A stretch of 64,000 nucleotides of DNA from Pelecanus crispus (taxonomy: Eukaryota; Chordata; Aves; Pelecaniformes; Pelecanidae). Under the pieces are notes generated by a model that saw only the letters and a list, made by a program, of their open reading frames with translations, was not told the origin of the DNA and searched no databases. Positions 21,496-34,297 of the stretch are shown piece by piece (positions within the stretch are counted from its first letter, which is position 1; every line of letters begins with the position of its first letter). The stretch is from the NCBI RefSeq assembly GCF_030463565.1, contig NC_134649.1:32761044-32825043 (forward strand), given 5' to 3'. The position numbers and the translations under genes are program-made.

Positions 21496-21804
21496 AACAG
21501 AACTCTCTTCCTGTTTGCTGCCCGTTTCTTCTCTAGGCAGAGAAGGGCTCTGCCATTTGGAGAGCACTGCTTCTGCAAGGGAATAGGCGTGCGCCCAGGC
21601 GATGCTCCCCCGCCGGATTTCAGCAGCCTCCCAGGGGCTGCTCTGTAGGATCCGCTGGAAGTAAACCTCTAGGAAGGCTGTGCAAAGGAAACGGAAGGAA
21701 CGGGAGGTGCGCACCCCCCCTTTCCTTGGTTCGGTTCCTCTGCTTCTCTTTGCTCCCTCAAATGTGGGACCAAACGCAGCGAAATCGATGCCGCTCTGTA
21801 AAGC
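21409..21804 (-). CDS. Unidentified open frame in copy B (no ATG)
   Basis: This is the counterpart of the frame at 16841-17170, open for 132 codons here because the sequence beyond the duplication boundary extends it (tail with LPSFCWGNRLPHAAGQ). The helical core is identical to copy A. No ATG, no recognised family. If the gene is real, copy B is more likely to keep the ancestral 3' end because the spacer is single-copy. Confidence 0.25.
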   Translation of the reverse strand, partial: ALQSGIDFAAFGPTFEGAKRSRGTEPRKGGVRTSRSFRFLCTAFLEVYFQRILQSSPWEAAEIRRGSIAWAHAYSLAEAVLSKWQSPSLPREETGSKQEESSVPLPSFCWGNRLPHAAGQPRGKEGGPGGT

Positions 21805-22731
21805 TTATGAATCGGCCCCCTCTCTAGAGGATCAGGTGCTTTTTCTGTAAAGGAAAGGTCTGATCTCGAGGCGGTGGGATTCTCTTCCCTTTGGCATTTG
21901 GATCCGGCCCTGGGAGGTTTACGACCCCGTGGGCGTGAGTGTTAGGGCAGCAAAGGTGAGGACGCTAAGCGTGAGGACAGCGTGGGCAGAGCTCGGTGAT
22001 GGGCGTTTGGGCAGAGCAGGGAGGGTCTCCTGGAACTGCCGGAGCATCCCTGAAGGCCTGGCCCAGGCAGAGGCAAGGCGCAGCTCAGCTGGACTTTGCT
22101 GTTACCCTGCAGTGCTGGAAAAGGCCAGAGTCTGGCGGGGGCGGGGGCGGGGGGAAGAAAGGAGCGGAGCGAGTGGGGACGCCGGCATGACTTTGTGTCT
22201 TAAATGACAGTGAAGCTTAGTTTCTTCTTCTTTTCTTGGCCCTAAAACAAATGGAAGGCCTGGTATTTCCCTGCCGCACCCCAGTGGCCAGGGTTCGTGC
22301 TCCCCCGCTGGGGGTCGTGCACCCGCTTTGGAGCCCGGGGCCTTGGAAAAGTGAAGCGAGGAGCAATCGGCGTGTCCTGTGCCGGAGAGCACGTTGCAAA
22401 GCCAGGCGTTTGTAGCACCTGGCTCAGTAGCCGGGATGTCCCCAGGTCGGGGTTAGCGTTTTGAAAAGGAGCCATGTCATCGGGGGCGTTTTGGTCAGAC
22501 CCGTGTTCCCACTTTGGTTTGCCTCTAGAGGATTTTACGCAGACGTGGGAAGCTCTCCAAGTGCGCGCAAGACCTCTGGTTTCTGAGGATCTCGGCTCGA
22601 TTGCCGGGCAAAAGGATTAAAGTGCTTGTGGACCCGTGGCTTCTGCTTTGGTGGGTGAAATATAAACTCAGCCTGGGCTTTTGCTGTGCAAAGAGGACAG
22701 GACGACTGGAAAAGGTTTCTTGTCCAAACAG

Positions 22732-22737
22732 TTTATT
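22732..22737 (-). terminator. Polyadenylation signal of HSF-like copy B
   Basis: AATAAA on the gene strand, identical in position and context to copy A, 116 bp after the stop codon of the copy B gene. Confidence 0.75.
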
Positions 22738-22852
22738 GCCAGCTCTGCTAGGCACCCTGCTAGGCTCTTCTTACCGACAGTATTAAGCTCTGTCTATTAA
22801 CAACGCTATTAACTGGGCACCATTGACTGGCTGCCGACTGTCTGTGCTCCCG

Positions 22853-24563
22853 CTAGGACGTGCTGCGCTGGGGCCCACCTGCAGGGTTGGGTCTGCAGGT
22901 GCAGGTGGGGCAGTGGGGGAGCGCGGGGCTCTGGCCGTGGGGCGGCCTGGGCCTCGGCAGAGCCGAGGCTGCTGCCAGCACGGGCATTGCAAACCGCGGA
23001 GGAGCACGAGCAGCACGCTGGAGGCCGTCCGGGCTCTGGCTGCTGGGTGGTGATAGAAAGAAGAGGGCCAGAGGGGTGAACCCCTCGCTGCCCGCTGCTC
23101 CGGCAGGCCCTGGAAGCGTGGGAGCCGCTGCCAGTGGAGACGGATGGGCGCTGCCGAGGCCGGGAGGTGCTTCAGCCCGTCGCTTGGCGGGTGCGGTCGT
23201 CCCGGGTGGAGACGCCCGCGTGTGCCCTGCAGGCCGACCCTCTGGGCTTCTGCAGGGGTGCCTTCCCTCCGCCTCTGGTGCGTCTGGGGCTCTCCGCTTG
23301 ATGCCGACTCTCCTCTTGCACTTTTCCAGCAGGTGGGGATGCTCTCTGTTAAAGGTGGGGTTGTAGTAGTAGAGTATCTAAAAAAAGCAAAGGAGAAGTG
23401 TTAGTTGCCCCCCTCCCGAGACTGGAAAACCCCAAGCTACGAGAACTAAGACTCTGAATGGCAAAAGACGAGCGTGGCTATTGGAAGGGACTCCCAGGGG
23501 CGTTGGAAACCTAAAGCTCAGGCTACAACGTTACGTGACGCTTCCGTTCAGGCATGGCCACCCCGGGGCTTTGCCGTCTGGGAGCAGAGCAGCGTAGGTT
23601 TTCCAGAAGCGTAAGAGCTGCTTTCGAAAGCCAAATACCCCGACTTTTCGGCAACTTCAGTGTGGCTGTGAGCGGGCAGGCAATACTCTGCTCCTCAGAT
23701 GTATCTTCTCGGCACTCAGCAGGTGCCGCAGGCAGGGTTCAGGTTTGGCCCAGCAAGACACGTAGCAAAGACATCGCAAGAAATCCGGCTGCGCTGAGTC
23801 TGTCTTTCCATGTAACGGGTTCAAAGTCAGCGGATATAAGCGAACCGTGTTTTATCCGCCTTTCTACCGGTCAGCAAGACTAACTCAAACCTTCCTGAAA
23901 GCGACCTGAGAAGAAAATTAAAACCAGGCCGCTCGCTACCACCCTCATCTCCCGTATGACAGGGCCTGACTCGATGTGAAGGCCCGTCTCTCCCCCCAGA
24001 GCGTTGTGAGCGTTGGCTGCTGTGCAGAGCAAGCGCCGTACCTGGCTGTGAGCGGAAGCTGCCGCTTCTTCCGCCAGAAATTCAGGCAGGGAGGCAGATC
24101 GCTGGAAATCCCGCGGCATTTTGGTGAATCCGTAGAGGTTCAGCTGCCGCACAAAACTCTTCATGCTCTGCGTGGCAAAAACCCGCAGAGGTCCTCCCCT
24201 GCCCAGCACCTCCTCTTTGAAGAGCTCTTCGTTGATGGCCAGGCATTTTCCACCCTCGCTCCACCAAATGGACCGAAACCGCTCGCTTTCCACCATGTGC
24301 CAAAGCTTCTGTGGAAAGCAGAGGGACGACAGTCCATTGGCCTCGCCCACGCTCTCGCCGGAAACGGGAGGCACTCGTCTGGTCTCGTGTCCGTCACGGC
24401 CAGGTTGGGCATCCCGCTCCTCCTTTCTCGCTCGTCCGGCAGCGTCGCAGGGTGCTCTTTCCCCCTGTCCTGCAGGGCCAGCAGCAGCGGTGTCTGCCCA
24501 CTGCCCTGGCTCGTGCGGAGCAGAAAGGGATGGTGTTTCTGCGGGAGACAGCTCCCTTTTCAT
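22853..24563 (-). CDS. HSFY/HSFX-type heat shock factor-like gene, copy B, two exons
   Basis: Exon 1 is 24563-24042 and exon 2 is 23377-22853. I saw no difference from copy A in either exon, the 664-bp intron or the splice sites, so the predicted 348-residue protein is the same: an HSF DNA-binding domain at about residues 83-200 followed by a proline/alanine-rich tail without a heptad-repeat oligomerisation region. It faces the same way as copy A (head to tail). Identity this high means either a very recent duplication, ongoing gene conversion or an assembly artefact; the sequence alone cannot separate these. Both copies look equally able to be expressed, since each keeps the same upstream region and polyadenylation signal. 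Confidence 0.84.
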
Positions 24564-24699
24564 TTCGTTTGTCCCAGCTGGACCCAAGTTTCCCTCGCTG
24601 GCCGTCGCCCTGCACAGGCAGGCCCTGTGCTGCCAGTCAGCAAGCAAAGGCCAACTGGCGCCAGCTGACCGTGGGTACCGGTGGGATACTCTGGCATGT

Positions 24700-24730
24700 C
24701 ACTGTGATGCATCGTGGTGACATCACAGTG
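24700..24730. promoter_or_regulatory. Inverted repeat with CRE-like sites upstream of HSF-like copy B
   Basis: The same perfect 10-bp inverted repeat as in copy A (CACTGTGATG ... CATCACAGTG), at the same distance from the start codon. Confidence 0.45.
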
Positions 24731-24941
24731 TGCCATGACGGTGATGTTTGGCAATGGCGCCCTGGCAGAAGGGAGCAGCCAGAGCAGGCATTGCCGAAGA
24801 GCGCTTGTTGCTTTTCACCGCCAGAGCCACCGGTGGTGGCACTCCAGAGCCCAGAAGTCAACAAAGCTGTGTTGAACGGCTGTAGGCAATGAGAGGACCG
24901 TGCTGCGTCCCCTTGCATCCGGGAGTGCGTCCGCAGGGGAG

Positions 24942-25059
24942 GAATCACAGAATCAGTCGTGGAATCACAGAATCGGTTAGGTTGGAAAAGACCTTTAAGA
25001 TCATCCAGTCCAACCGTTAGCCTAGCACTACCAAGTCCACCACTAAACCAGTTACGGCT
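24942..25059 (-). mobile_element. CR1 LINE 3' end fragment, copy B (first of two)
   Basis: Copy of the short CR1 end at 20308-20425, carried along by the tandem duplication, not a separate insertion. Confidence 0.88.
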
Positions 25060-25120
25060 AGAGTAATAGCTTCATGTTTCCTGGCTGGATTATTTTTTAT
25101 TGGAAGTAAAAACTAGGGCT

Positions 25121-25789
25121 CAGTAAGGTTGGAAAGGACCTCTAAGATCATCAGCGCAACGGTCAACCCAACACCACCATGCCTACTAAACCATGTCCCA
25201 GAGGGCCACGTCTACCCGTTTTTGGAGCACCTCCAGGGATGGTGACTCCACCACCTCCCTGGGCAGCCTGCTCCAACGCTTGACCACTCCTTCCGTGAAG
25301 AAATTTTTCCTAATACCCCATCTAAACCTCCCCTGGCGCAGCTTAGAGGCCATTTCCTCTCGTCCGATCGCTAACTACTTGGAAGAGGGGGACCGACACC
25401 CACCTCCCTACAACCTCCTTTCAGCTAGTCGTAGAGAGCGACAAGGTCTCCCCTCAGCCTCCTCTTCTCCAGACTGAACAATCCCCGTTCCCTCAGCCGC
25501 TCCTCATAAGACATGTTCTCTAGACCCTTCACCGGCTTCGTTGCCCTTCTCTGGACGCGCTCCAGCAACTCAATGTCTTTCTTGCGCTGAGGGGCCCAAA
25601 AGTGGACACAGGATCCGAGGTGTGGCCTCACCAGTGCCGAGTAGAGGGGGCCGATCACTTCCCTGCTCCTGCTGGCCACGCCTATTTCTGATACAAGCCA
25701 GGACGCTGTTGGCCGCCTTGGCCACCTGGGCACACTGCTGGCTCATGTTCAGGCGGCCGTCGACCGACACCCCCAGGTCCTTTTCCTGA
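25121..25789 (-). mobile_element. CR1 LINE fragment with reverse-transcriptase C-terminus, copy B
   Basis: Copy of the CR1 at 20487-21155, duplicated with the unit. The only two substitutions I noticed between the tandem copies, at 25377 and 25513, fall in this element. Confidence 0.93.
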
Positions 25790-25929
25790 GGAGCGGGGAT
25801 GGCGGCAGCGTTGGGCATCCCGGTGCCCCGTTTGGGAAGTTTTCCAGCTGGGCGCCTCTGACACCCGCAGAAATGGCCTTACGGTCTTTGCTGTGCTGGT
25901 GGCTCTTGAGCTCCCGCGTCTCGGCCTTT

Positions 25930-26175
25930 TGCTTTTCACTGCCAGAGCCACCGGTGGTGGCACTCCAGAGCCCAGAAATCAATAAAGCTGTGTTGAACGG
26001 CTGTAGGCAATGAGAGGACCGTGCTGCACCCCGTTGCATCCAGGAGTGGGTTCGCAGGGGAGTAGCTGGGATTTCGGCAGCGTTGGGCATCCCGTGCCCC
26101 GTTTGGGAAGTTGTCCAGCCTGGCATCTCTGACACCTGCAGAAATGTCCTTATGGTCTTTGCTGTCTTATTGATG
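25930..26175 (-). pseudogene. Diverged right remnant of the HSF-like unit, lacking the CR1
   Basis: The first part (TTGCTTTTCACTGCCAGAGC ... GTTCGCAGGGGAG) matches about 20174-20308 of copy A with scattered substitutions. The second part (GGCAGCGTTGGGCATCCC ... GTCTTTGCTGT) matches about 21165-21270. In the full copies these are separated by the roughly 850-bp CR1 block; here they are adjacent across GAGTAGCTGGGATTTC. This is therefore an old paralogous piece of the upstream (5') region of the HSF-like gene that never received the CR1 insertions. It contains no HSF coding sequence. Confidence 0.8.
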
Positions 26176-27369
26176 GATGCCGACTCTAAGGAAACGTAAT
26201 CCAAGCTGTAAAAGTTGCAGAAAATTTGCATTCACTGTAATGCAAAGAGCATGTGAAGTGTGTAGGAAGAACCCTCTGCCAGGCGCAGGAGAAGGTAGCC
26301 CAATACACAGGGAAAGCCTTGGGGAAATGGAGGAGAATTCCTCCAGTCCTCATGTTTTTCTGGTGGCATTGCAAGACAGAGCCAGAGCAGGATGACAGCT
26401 CTTTCTGAAGAGCAGAAAGGAAGAAAGAAGGGAAACTGCTCAGCAGGGACTTACTATTTCTCTTCTCTCCTCAGGACAGGGTGGCTCCTGCCTTCTCACT
26501 GGGCTAGCGCAATACTGAATAATTAAGTGTACATGCAGGGGAGCTTGTATAGGTGACACACTTGCATCAGTTTTGGTACAAAACCCCATGATGATGAAAA
26601 CACTTGTAATCATCCATTTTCAAGATGCTCCTTCCAGGGCACAAATGTTTTTTAGAAAACAGTTACTAACACAAATGACCTTGCTAGAATAACTTGAGTT
26701 TGTGAGTACTCCCAGCACTCGTACTGACCCCAGTGATAACCAGCATTTGATTGCTGCAGAGTTATTACAGCTGACTTGTTAATTTTTTTTATTACATTTA
26801 ATAAGGCTCTGAGAAGGTACCAATGGAGACATGATTAGACCTTTGGATTCCCTAGTAATGGTTTTCAGAAACATTTGCTGGGTTATTACCAAGCTCTTCA
26901 CCAAGCTGGTGGGCCCTGAAAAAATTAGTCATAATTGGATTTTGGCCCAGATTGAATTGTTTAATCTCTTTCTTATAAAGATAGCTTGGTAAATATTGGG
27001 TGTAAATGTTGGAAACAATATTATCTTAGTATTTTTCGTATGTGGAATGTGATGTAACTTAATGAACACTCAAATATGCTCCTCCCAAGCTACAGAGAAT
27101 CTGGTATTTGCTGAAATTGAAAGCATAGTTCACCTTGCTATTCACACAAAGGAAGTTACTATGAATTTCAAGTCCTCTTTATGCCTGGAAGGTATCACAG
27201 CTGAGTGCCTGGAGCTTTTAGTCATTTAATATCCTTCAAGAGTTCAGCTTCTGAATATCTGGTGCATCGTTAGGGGCTGATTTGCGACTTCTGCTGGGCA
27301 CAGAAATTTATGTTATCTCAATCCATTAACTGAACTGAGCATTGAAAGGGGCATCAGGAAAGAGATGCT
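26176..27369. other. AT-richer stretch, no gene seen
   Basis: Base composition changes sharply here to AT-rich. I see no coding, RNA or repeat feature. Parts near 26880-26960 (AATTAGTCATAATTGG) contain homeodomain-like words and could be non-coding regulatory sequence, but nothing shows this directly. Confidence 0.45.
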
Positions 27370-27454
27370 TCCTCTTGCTGCAGGGGGGTTGGGCTCAATG
27401 ACCTCTCAAGGTCCCTTCCAACCCAAAGCATTCTATGATTCTATGATTCTATGA
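27370..27454 (+). mobile_element. CR1 LINE extreme 3' end
   Basis: CAGGGGGGTTGGGCTCAATG, CAAGGTCCCTTCCAACCCAA and then three ATTCTATG repeats form the CR1 terminus in sense orientation. Only about 85 bp are recognisable. Confidence 0.9.
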
Positions 27455-30400
27455 CTTGCAGAAAGGTCTAACACTGTCAGAAGCTGCAGAAGCACTGCAA
27501 GAAACCCTGCCTCTAGGTGCTGGCTTGCAGCTTGTCTTAAATAAATGTGAGACCGGAAACCTGGACCAGCCCTGTTTCTTGTAGTTGAAATAATGCAAGC
27601 TTGGGCATGAACGCAGTTTGCCACCTTCAAATAAGAGTTTTAAATGTGTAAGAGGATTCATTTTATTCATCCTACTTACGGTATCTATTCCTCAGTCCTT
27701 GCCTCTTACAGTGTATCTAAAGACACTCAAGACACTGGATTTCATGTAATCTAGCTTGTCTTACTCCAGACTCTGAGGAACAGAGACTAGAAAGACACTG
27801 CACATTGTGCCAACAGACAACTCAGAAGCATGGAACATCTGCTTGGTTGGTTTTTTTTTTCAGATCTGAAAACCATGCTAGGCCTTGTAAATGCATAGCG
27901 CTCTGCAAATCCATCTGCAGTGCCGGAGCAAGCCCACACTTGGTGGGAGTGAGCTAGAGAGGAGCCAAAGCAAGAGGTGCCAACAGCAATCTGACAGCAG
28001 CCCCAGGCCTTTGTGTGGTTCACATTTCTGGCTGCTCCATGTCTCTTGGGTGGAGTATGCTTATGGTGCCGTCAAACCAGCCCATTTTCTGTGCTCAGGA
28101 TGACCGAGAAATCTGCTGTGCTCGGAGCCTGCTTGTCCACTCTGTTACAGGGTTCGCATAAAACTGATTTCTAGGCTTTTTCCACATGCTGCTGAAAGAA
28201 ATAAGGGCAGGCTGTCACTTAAAACTGTCCTTACATTGCCTAGTTTTTAATTTCAACAACTGAGTAATTTTTGTCTAGGTAGTTTAAGCCACATGTTTTC
28301 TCCAAAAAGAATTTATCTTAAGTACTTACTATGGTTAACTATCCCAAACAGAGAGAATTGAATTGCTGATTGCTCTGAAATTAGAAAGATATTTTATGAT
28401 CTGGAATGAAGATGCTAAGAGTGAAAAGCCTTTAAATGCTTCGATATGACTAGGACATAAAGTAATTTCACTGAATGGCAAGGTGTAGATTAAGTCTTGC
28501 ATAAAAGAGATGGAAGAAAGCCCTCCCAAACAATCCACAGGCTTTTCAGATACAAGTTGGAAATTAGATGCCTATTAATTAGCTAATAAGAAAAGTTCTC
28601 ATCTGCCTTGTTCGACTAAAAATGTCAAAATCAGTAAAGACAGAGAAATTTCCCACATTGTTAAAAGTCGGTTTAGTCAGGCACTAAGATACTGTTTTCA
28701 GTTTTGTCTTTGCATTAACAGCCCACACCTATTAGACGACCAAGAGGGTAACCATATTTTGAGACCTCAGGAGTTGTTTTAGGACCACACAAGTTATCAT
28801 TTGCCATTGCATATCACTTCATCCAAAGCTTGGGACAAAAGTCATAAAACCAAAATCAGAAGAATGGGAAGCAGGTTCTCCCAGACCACTTCTCCTGCAG
28901 CCCTTACAGCTGGGTGCTGAGATTGTCCTGTGGCCTTTGGACTCGACGCATGAGTACAAAGCTCTTTTGGAATAAATAAATCCTTCCAAAAAGCAGGCCA
29001 CAGTAACTGCATGGCTTGAAATTAAATAGATGGCATGCGGGCCTTTAAAATGCCTTTTATTCCATTTACATTGCAGTGGAGGCTTGTGGCACTGGAATGC
29101 TGATGACTGTCCAAGAGCCCAGGTTGCTTTGTACACATGCAAGCATATTGCAGCTACAGGAAGACAGAGGAGTGCTGGGTGCTCTGCTTTTGGAGGAGAT
29201 GCTGATAAACGGTGCCAGCCTGGTCATGTTAGCAGCACCTGAACACATACGTGCTTTTGGCTGAGATTTCTGGACTAGTGAGCACCTGCTACCTGCACAT
29301 AAATTAGCACAGCCCTGGGGATAAGAAGTGAACAAAAATGGGTTCCTGCAACTGACCCGGTGTCAGGTTGCATGAAGTGACTGCAAAACTCTTGGTGCGT
29401 GTGAGACCAACTTTAATCCAACACAAGTTCAGTACAAGGCATGACAGTCAGAGGGGAGGCAGGACTCCACCAGAGCATCAGCAGAGATGGCTGCTCCAGT
29501 TAGTGCTGAAGCATGGGGATGTGTGAGTCTGGGAATGGGTTTTGGTTGCTCTGTTAAGCTGCAGTTACAGAAAGTCCACCTAACTACCAATCAAGCACTG
29601 CTCTGCTGTACCCAAAGTTTACAGGTGAGCAGCTCACCAGACCATAGCAGCTAAGAGGACTTGGAGAGAGACATCTCAGAGAAACATGCGACCAGAAGGA
29701 GGCGGTGGCACAAAAACTGCCTCCAAAGATGCTTGACTCTGCAAGCAGCTTGAGGTGCTACTGAGAGCACAGAGGTTTTTTTGCCTTTGAATAAAGCATA
29801 CCCCCATATATACCAGTAGTGTCAAGGATATGCACAAAGCTTCATTGCTTTCCTGTTGATTAATACTTCAAATAACACTTGCAACTTCTCTTTCATGTGC
29901 AATGTCAAAGCTCACTTCTGATTATTGTTTCAAAAGTGAAATACCAACCCCTACAGAAATCATTCTCATAAGGTTGAATGTGAGGCCCCATACCTCCTCC
30001 CAAAACCCAGCTCAGTCTGAGTGTCATCTTTTGTTCACTCACAGCAGCAGACTTGAACACAAGATCTTCTAGCTCCCAGTTACCTAAAATGAAAGTGGAC
30101 CTTCCTTATAGTCTCTTTGTATTTGGGTTTTGTGCTTAAAAATCACCCACTTCTTACCTTTTCTCTTGCTCAGGTATTTCTATGAAAGATCTGAAAAGAT
30201 CTAAAAGAAAGATGTAGGAAAGATCTGTAATGGTCTTCAAGGGTCACAGACTCTGCTGTTGCCCTGGATTTGACATACCTTGTCTCAGAGCACTAGCAGG
30301 GATATCAGACTTCATTCCTCTGATTCACTAGATTGCAATTTCAGAAGTTACTTGGAAAAAAAAAAAAAAGTAAACCCTGAAGCATGGTTTGTGGGCTTTC

Positions 30401-33400
30401 AGCAAGTATTTAAACATCCAGCACAAACAGCAGACACTGCTTCAGGTTATATAAACAAAAATGCCTCTGCATTTTGAAGCTTGTCCTACTTTGCTCCGTA
30501 ATTTTTAAAATCTGCCAGCAATGGGGCTGGGCACCAGAGCAGGACTTTCACCACAAAAATGTGGGTGCAGGAGCAGATCCTTTCTTATGAGTGTTTCAAG
30601 TCTTATACAGGCAGTGCTGGTGTGCAGGCTTCCACATTTTCTGTTAAAGAAACACGCGGTTTGTGTTTTTCACTGCAGTCAGGCCCGTCAGAGGCAGAAC
30701 ACGTGCTATTTGCAGCATCTCTGCTGCTCTGATTTGGCACTAACTCCTTTCCTAGTTATTTTCCACCCTGGGGTTTTAAAACCAGCCTAATCAGTGTCCT
30801 GTGCTGGCATTAGTAAGTCAGCAGGAGTGTTATCAACAGCCCACGGAGGGTCAGAGTAAGGCCTTGTGAACCAACTTCAGTGAAGCCGTTTGCTTGCGCT
30901 GTGTAAAACACCTTGCAAACTAATTTTCCTCCAATGACATGTTAGGCATAAAACCATACAGTGCTCCAAACACTGCTCTAATCTGCTGATGCAGACTTAA
31001 AGCAAACTGAATATTATAGCAAAACAGTTTGCATGAACTGTCCTGCATTTGATTGTAACTCTTCTCAGGAGGAAAAATCTCATTTGACAGATTACTGGTC
31101 ATAATTCCCAATTAAGACATAAATAGCTGTAATCCTCTGTGCTGTTGGGCAGAGTTCGGGGTTAGTTTTGGCAAAAACAAACCAAGCTGGAATTGAAGTG
31201 GGGAGAAAAAAGACTTTGAGACTGAACCTGCCCTCAACACAAAGCATATATTCTTTACTATCTTATTTGTTTCAATACGCACCAACTGATACCTGCACAC
31301 AGCAGGTATCAGCTGAGATAACAGGGAGTTCAATATTTGAGGCCCGGCCTTCCCCACCATACCAACAAATCTGTAAAGAGAGTAAGAGGACACGGATAAC
31401 TTGCAGCATCCAGCACAGCAGATGCAGCATTGTTGGAAGACTGACTTTTGCCAGAATGTATTATATACAGTCACAGCACATAATGCAGACCTACAGTGGA
31501 CGTCTGAACACAAATATCCTCCATACTCTGGGGAATGTGCATTGTGCAAAGCATCAGCAGAATATACACAGTGTCAGAGAGGCATGTGTTTGCTTCCTTG
31601 TCTTCAAGGCAGCTGGGAAAAGAGGTGGTCTGTATTTAACCTTATTCTCCTTTTATAAAACAGTGTTGGTAGTGACCTTTGATTATGGTCATCTGAAACC
31701 AGCCAGCTCTCCCCAGCTGCATAAACCAGCTCTTGGGGCACAAGTTACTCTTTATATTCACTGGCCCAGAACAGAAAAGCCTCCCTAAAACAAGTTACCC
31801 CTTTCTCCCTGCATCTCTGCCACCCTATCAAAATTACTTAGATGGAGCAGATTTTCTGTCAAAAATCCATGCTGCATTTAATCACACTGAAAAATACTTA
31901 TGCTGCTTTTTATTTCATGTACTAACACTTGTTCAGTTTACTCTGATAATCTGCTTAGAATTTGTTGAATCAGTAACTACATTCAAATTTAACTTACTTG
32001 AAAAGCTGCATTCTCCCCATCAGCGTATGAAACCAGGTGAGCCCAAGAAGAACCACCACCAAAAATGTACTAGCAGCTACTCTTCAGGATGTTGGTCAGA
32101 AGGGTCATGAAACCTTTTCCTCCTCAGTTATGGCTAGAAGGCATAATATGAGTGCTAGTTTTCTGTTAGCTATCAAAGTAAGCCTTACTTTTGTTTTCTA
32201 AGCAAGAAGAAACTATTTCAACATATGCAGGTTTATATAGAAATACCTACCAATAACACAGAGTAGAGGGATCTCATCTTTAGAATGCCTCAGTCTGGGT
32301 TCTTGCTAGATAAATCGATGTAAGAGTTAAAATAACAAGGCAGTTAATTGATGAGTAATCCCCAAGTGAAACAGAAGGAATATACATCAGAGTATTTGTT
32401 TCTGTCATGGTCTGAGCATGCCATTTATTCCTTCTACTACACAGACACTAGTGGAAAGAAGCACAACACCAATGCAAGCAATTTGCCAAATATGTCCTTA
32501 ATACAATAGTTATATAATCTTCTTACGTGCTGTCTGTTGGGAAGGGGGGCTGTGATGAAAGATACGTTTTTTTTCCTTAGTCAAAGGTTGTGGAAAAATC
32601 TCAGTCGTCTGTGATTTAGAAACAGCACTTGACTACAGCTGCACATACAGAAAAAAAGCAGCACAAAAATAGCTGGACAAACACTCCAGCAATGTACATA
32701 ACAAGATTCCCCATTCCAAAGAGCCTGAGAAAGGCCACGCAAGCTCTTAGGGTCTGACTAGACTTGAAATGAGAATTCTCCCTCACTAAGATAAGGTTTC
32801 CCAAACATCTGTCCAGTCTTGGGGTACCTCAACATGTTCCTATGCTTCACGACAAGGGTCCATCTCATTTTTTAAGATCTTATAGTCTGGACAGATAAAA
32901 TAGCTCAGAGAAAGGAAAAATGAGGTACAGCATGATTACCTGAATAGTCGTATTAACTTTTGCTTGCCAGTTCACCAACTGATGTGTTTCAGCCTTTAAT
33001 TCTTCTCCTGCACACTTACAATTTATCTGGGTAAAGATTGCAAAGTATCTTTAATAAAAATAGTTGCGTTGCCTGGCTCAACCAAGTGCAGTACAGTCCT
33101 GCACTTGCCCAGCTCCCAAGGGATTTAACAAAGCACCGAACAGCTTAAACGTTCCAGACCACAAGCCAGGTAAAATACTTACAAAAATCTCACTGATCAA
33201 TGGTTGGCTGCACGGATCTTGAGCAAAACCCAAGATTTCTAGCAATTCTTGCTATTAATAGCTGTACTGGTTAATCAGTGATTTAATGTGTTTCACTTTT
33301 AAGAATACTTAAGTCTTCTGCAAACTTCGTATCCTGTGGTACAGCTTTTCTGGGAGCGCAGCTGGCTGCACAATGCCAAACCATCTGGGACAAGAAGGGA

Positions 33401-34297
33401 CAAGCCCGATCACAAACTAAGCAGACAATAGGAGGAGTGTGGCAGGGGCCAAGGGCTAAGGTTTGTCTTCCCACCTTGAAGAAAAGCTGCAGATGAGAAT
33501 AAACATGGTTAAGCAGAGGACAAAAAAACACCAAAAGAAAACACAAGAGCCCTGTTTGATCTGCAGCGAGGCTCTGTCCATCAACCCATGCTGGCTTACA
33601 GGCTGCCTTTGCAACTGGTACTCAGGACCTTTTCTTCCGCTGAAAGAGGAGTCGAAATTTCTGGCTGTTACTGAGCTACTTTGCACTGGCTGGGAAGGGA
33701 GCGGGGGGTCACTTTGAACCCTTTTACCAACACTAAGTAGTAAGGAATCCTTGCAGCTGTGTGTTTTTGTTGGGTTTCCTTCATTTTTAAGGCCAAGGAT
33801 GGGAGGGTGCCCAACCCCCTGAGCTCCATTTCTGCCCCTGCCTCACTACCTGCTGCTCATGCTGCTTCACGCCAGCTGCAAAAACCACATTATTAAACTT
33901 CCCCCCCCCCCCCCAAGAGAACACATGGGTAAGGTTTCACTAAGCCCAGAAACTGTGACTGTAAGATGCTTCAAAGGGACAGCAGACAAGACCGAAGGCC
34001 TCTCCCCTATGCCAAGGGCTCACAATCGCAGGATGTTTCTTACAGAGAAACTCTCAATCAACTCCAGCAAGTGGCCCTTGCTCCAGGCTGGAAGGAGTCC
34101 TATACAAAACCAGAGTTAACTAAATTGAGTTTTGAGCTATACCATCTGTGCCAGTGCTAAATGCTCTGCTCCAGAACAGCACTGGTGACATGGTGGCTGT
34201 GTGCGTGCACCGTGTCATCCCCCTTCTTCACATTGTTAAGTGGGCAACAAAGCTTGCTAACACAGAAAAGGCCACTGTTACGTAGAGTCACTTGAGC
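27455..34297. other. Gene-poor AT-rich stretch
   Basis: No convincing exon, RNA gene or transposon was found in this 6.8 kb. Open frames above 100 codons exist (for example + strand 31168-31788) but lack an early ATG and have no recognisable motif. The block 28562-28600 contains TATTAATTAGCTAATAAG, a dense cluster of homeodomain-type ATTA words, and 30925-31135 is similarly non-repetitive and ATTA-rich; these are the segments I would first compare between birds for conservation. A poly(A) run lies at 30357-30369. Confidence 0.4.

Larger units (their letters stand above)
21496..25929. repeat. Tandem duplication, copy B (4,434 bp)
   Basis: Copy B is the near-identical partner of copy A, shifted by 4,634 bp. 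Its left end joins the 200-bp spacer and its right end joins an older, diverged fragment of the same unit at a CCTTTT/GCTTTT junction, which could be short microhomology. The two substitutions seen lie at 25377 and 25513. Confidence 0.97.

Noticed and set aside
31168-31788. Open frame of 206 codons in AT-rich sequence
   Set aside because: It starts with TTG, the first ATG is near the middle, a long frame also exists on the opposite strand, and there is no recognisable motif.
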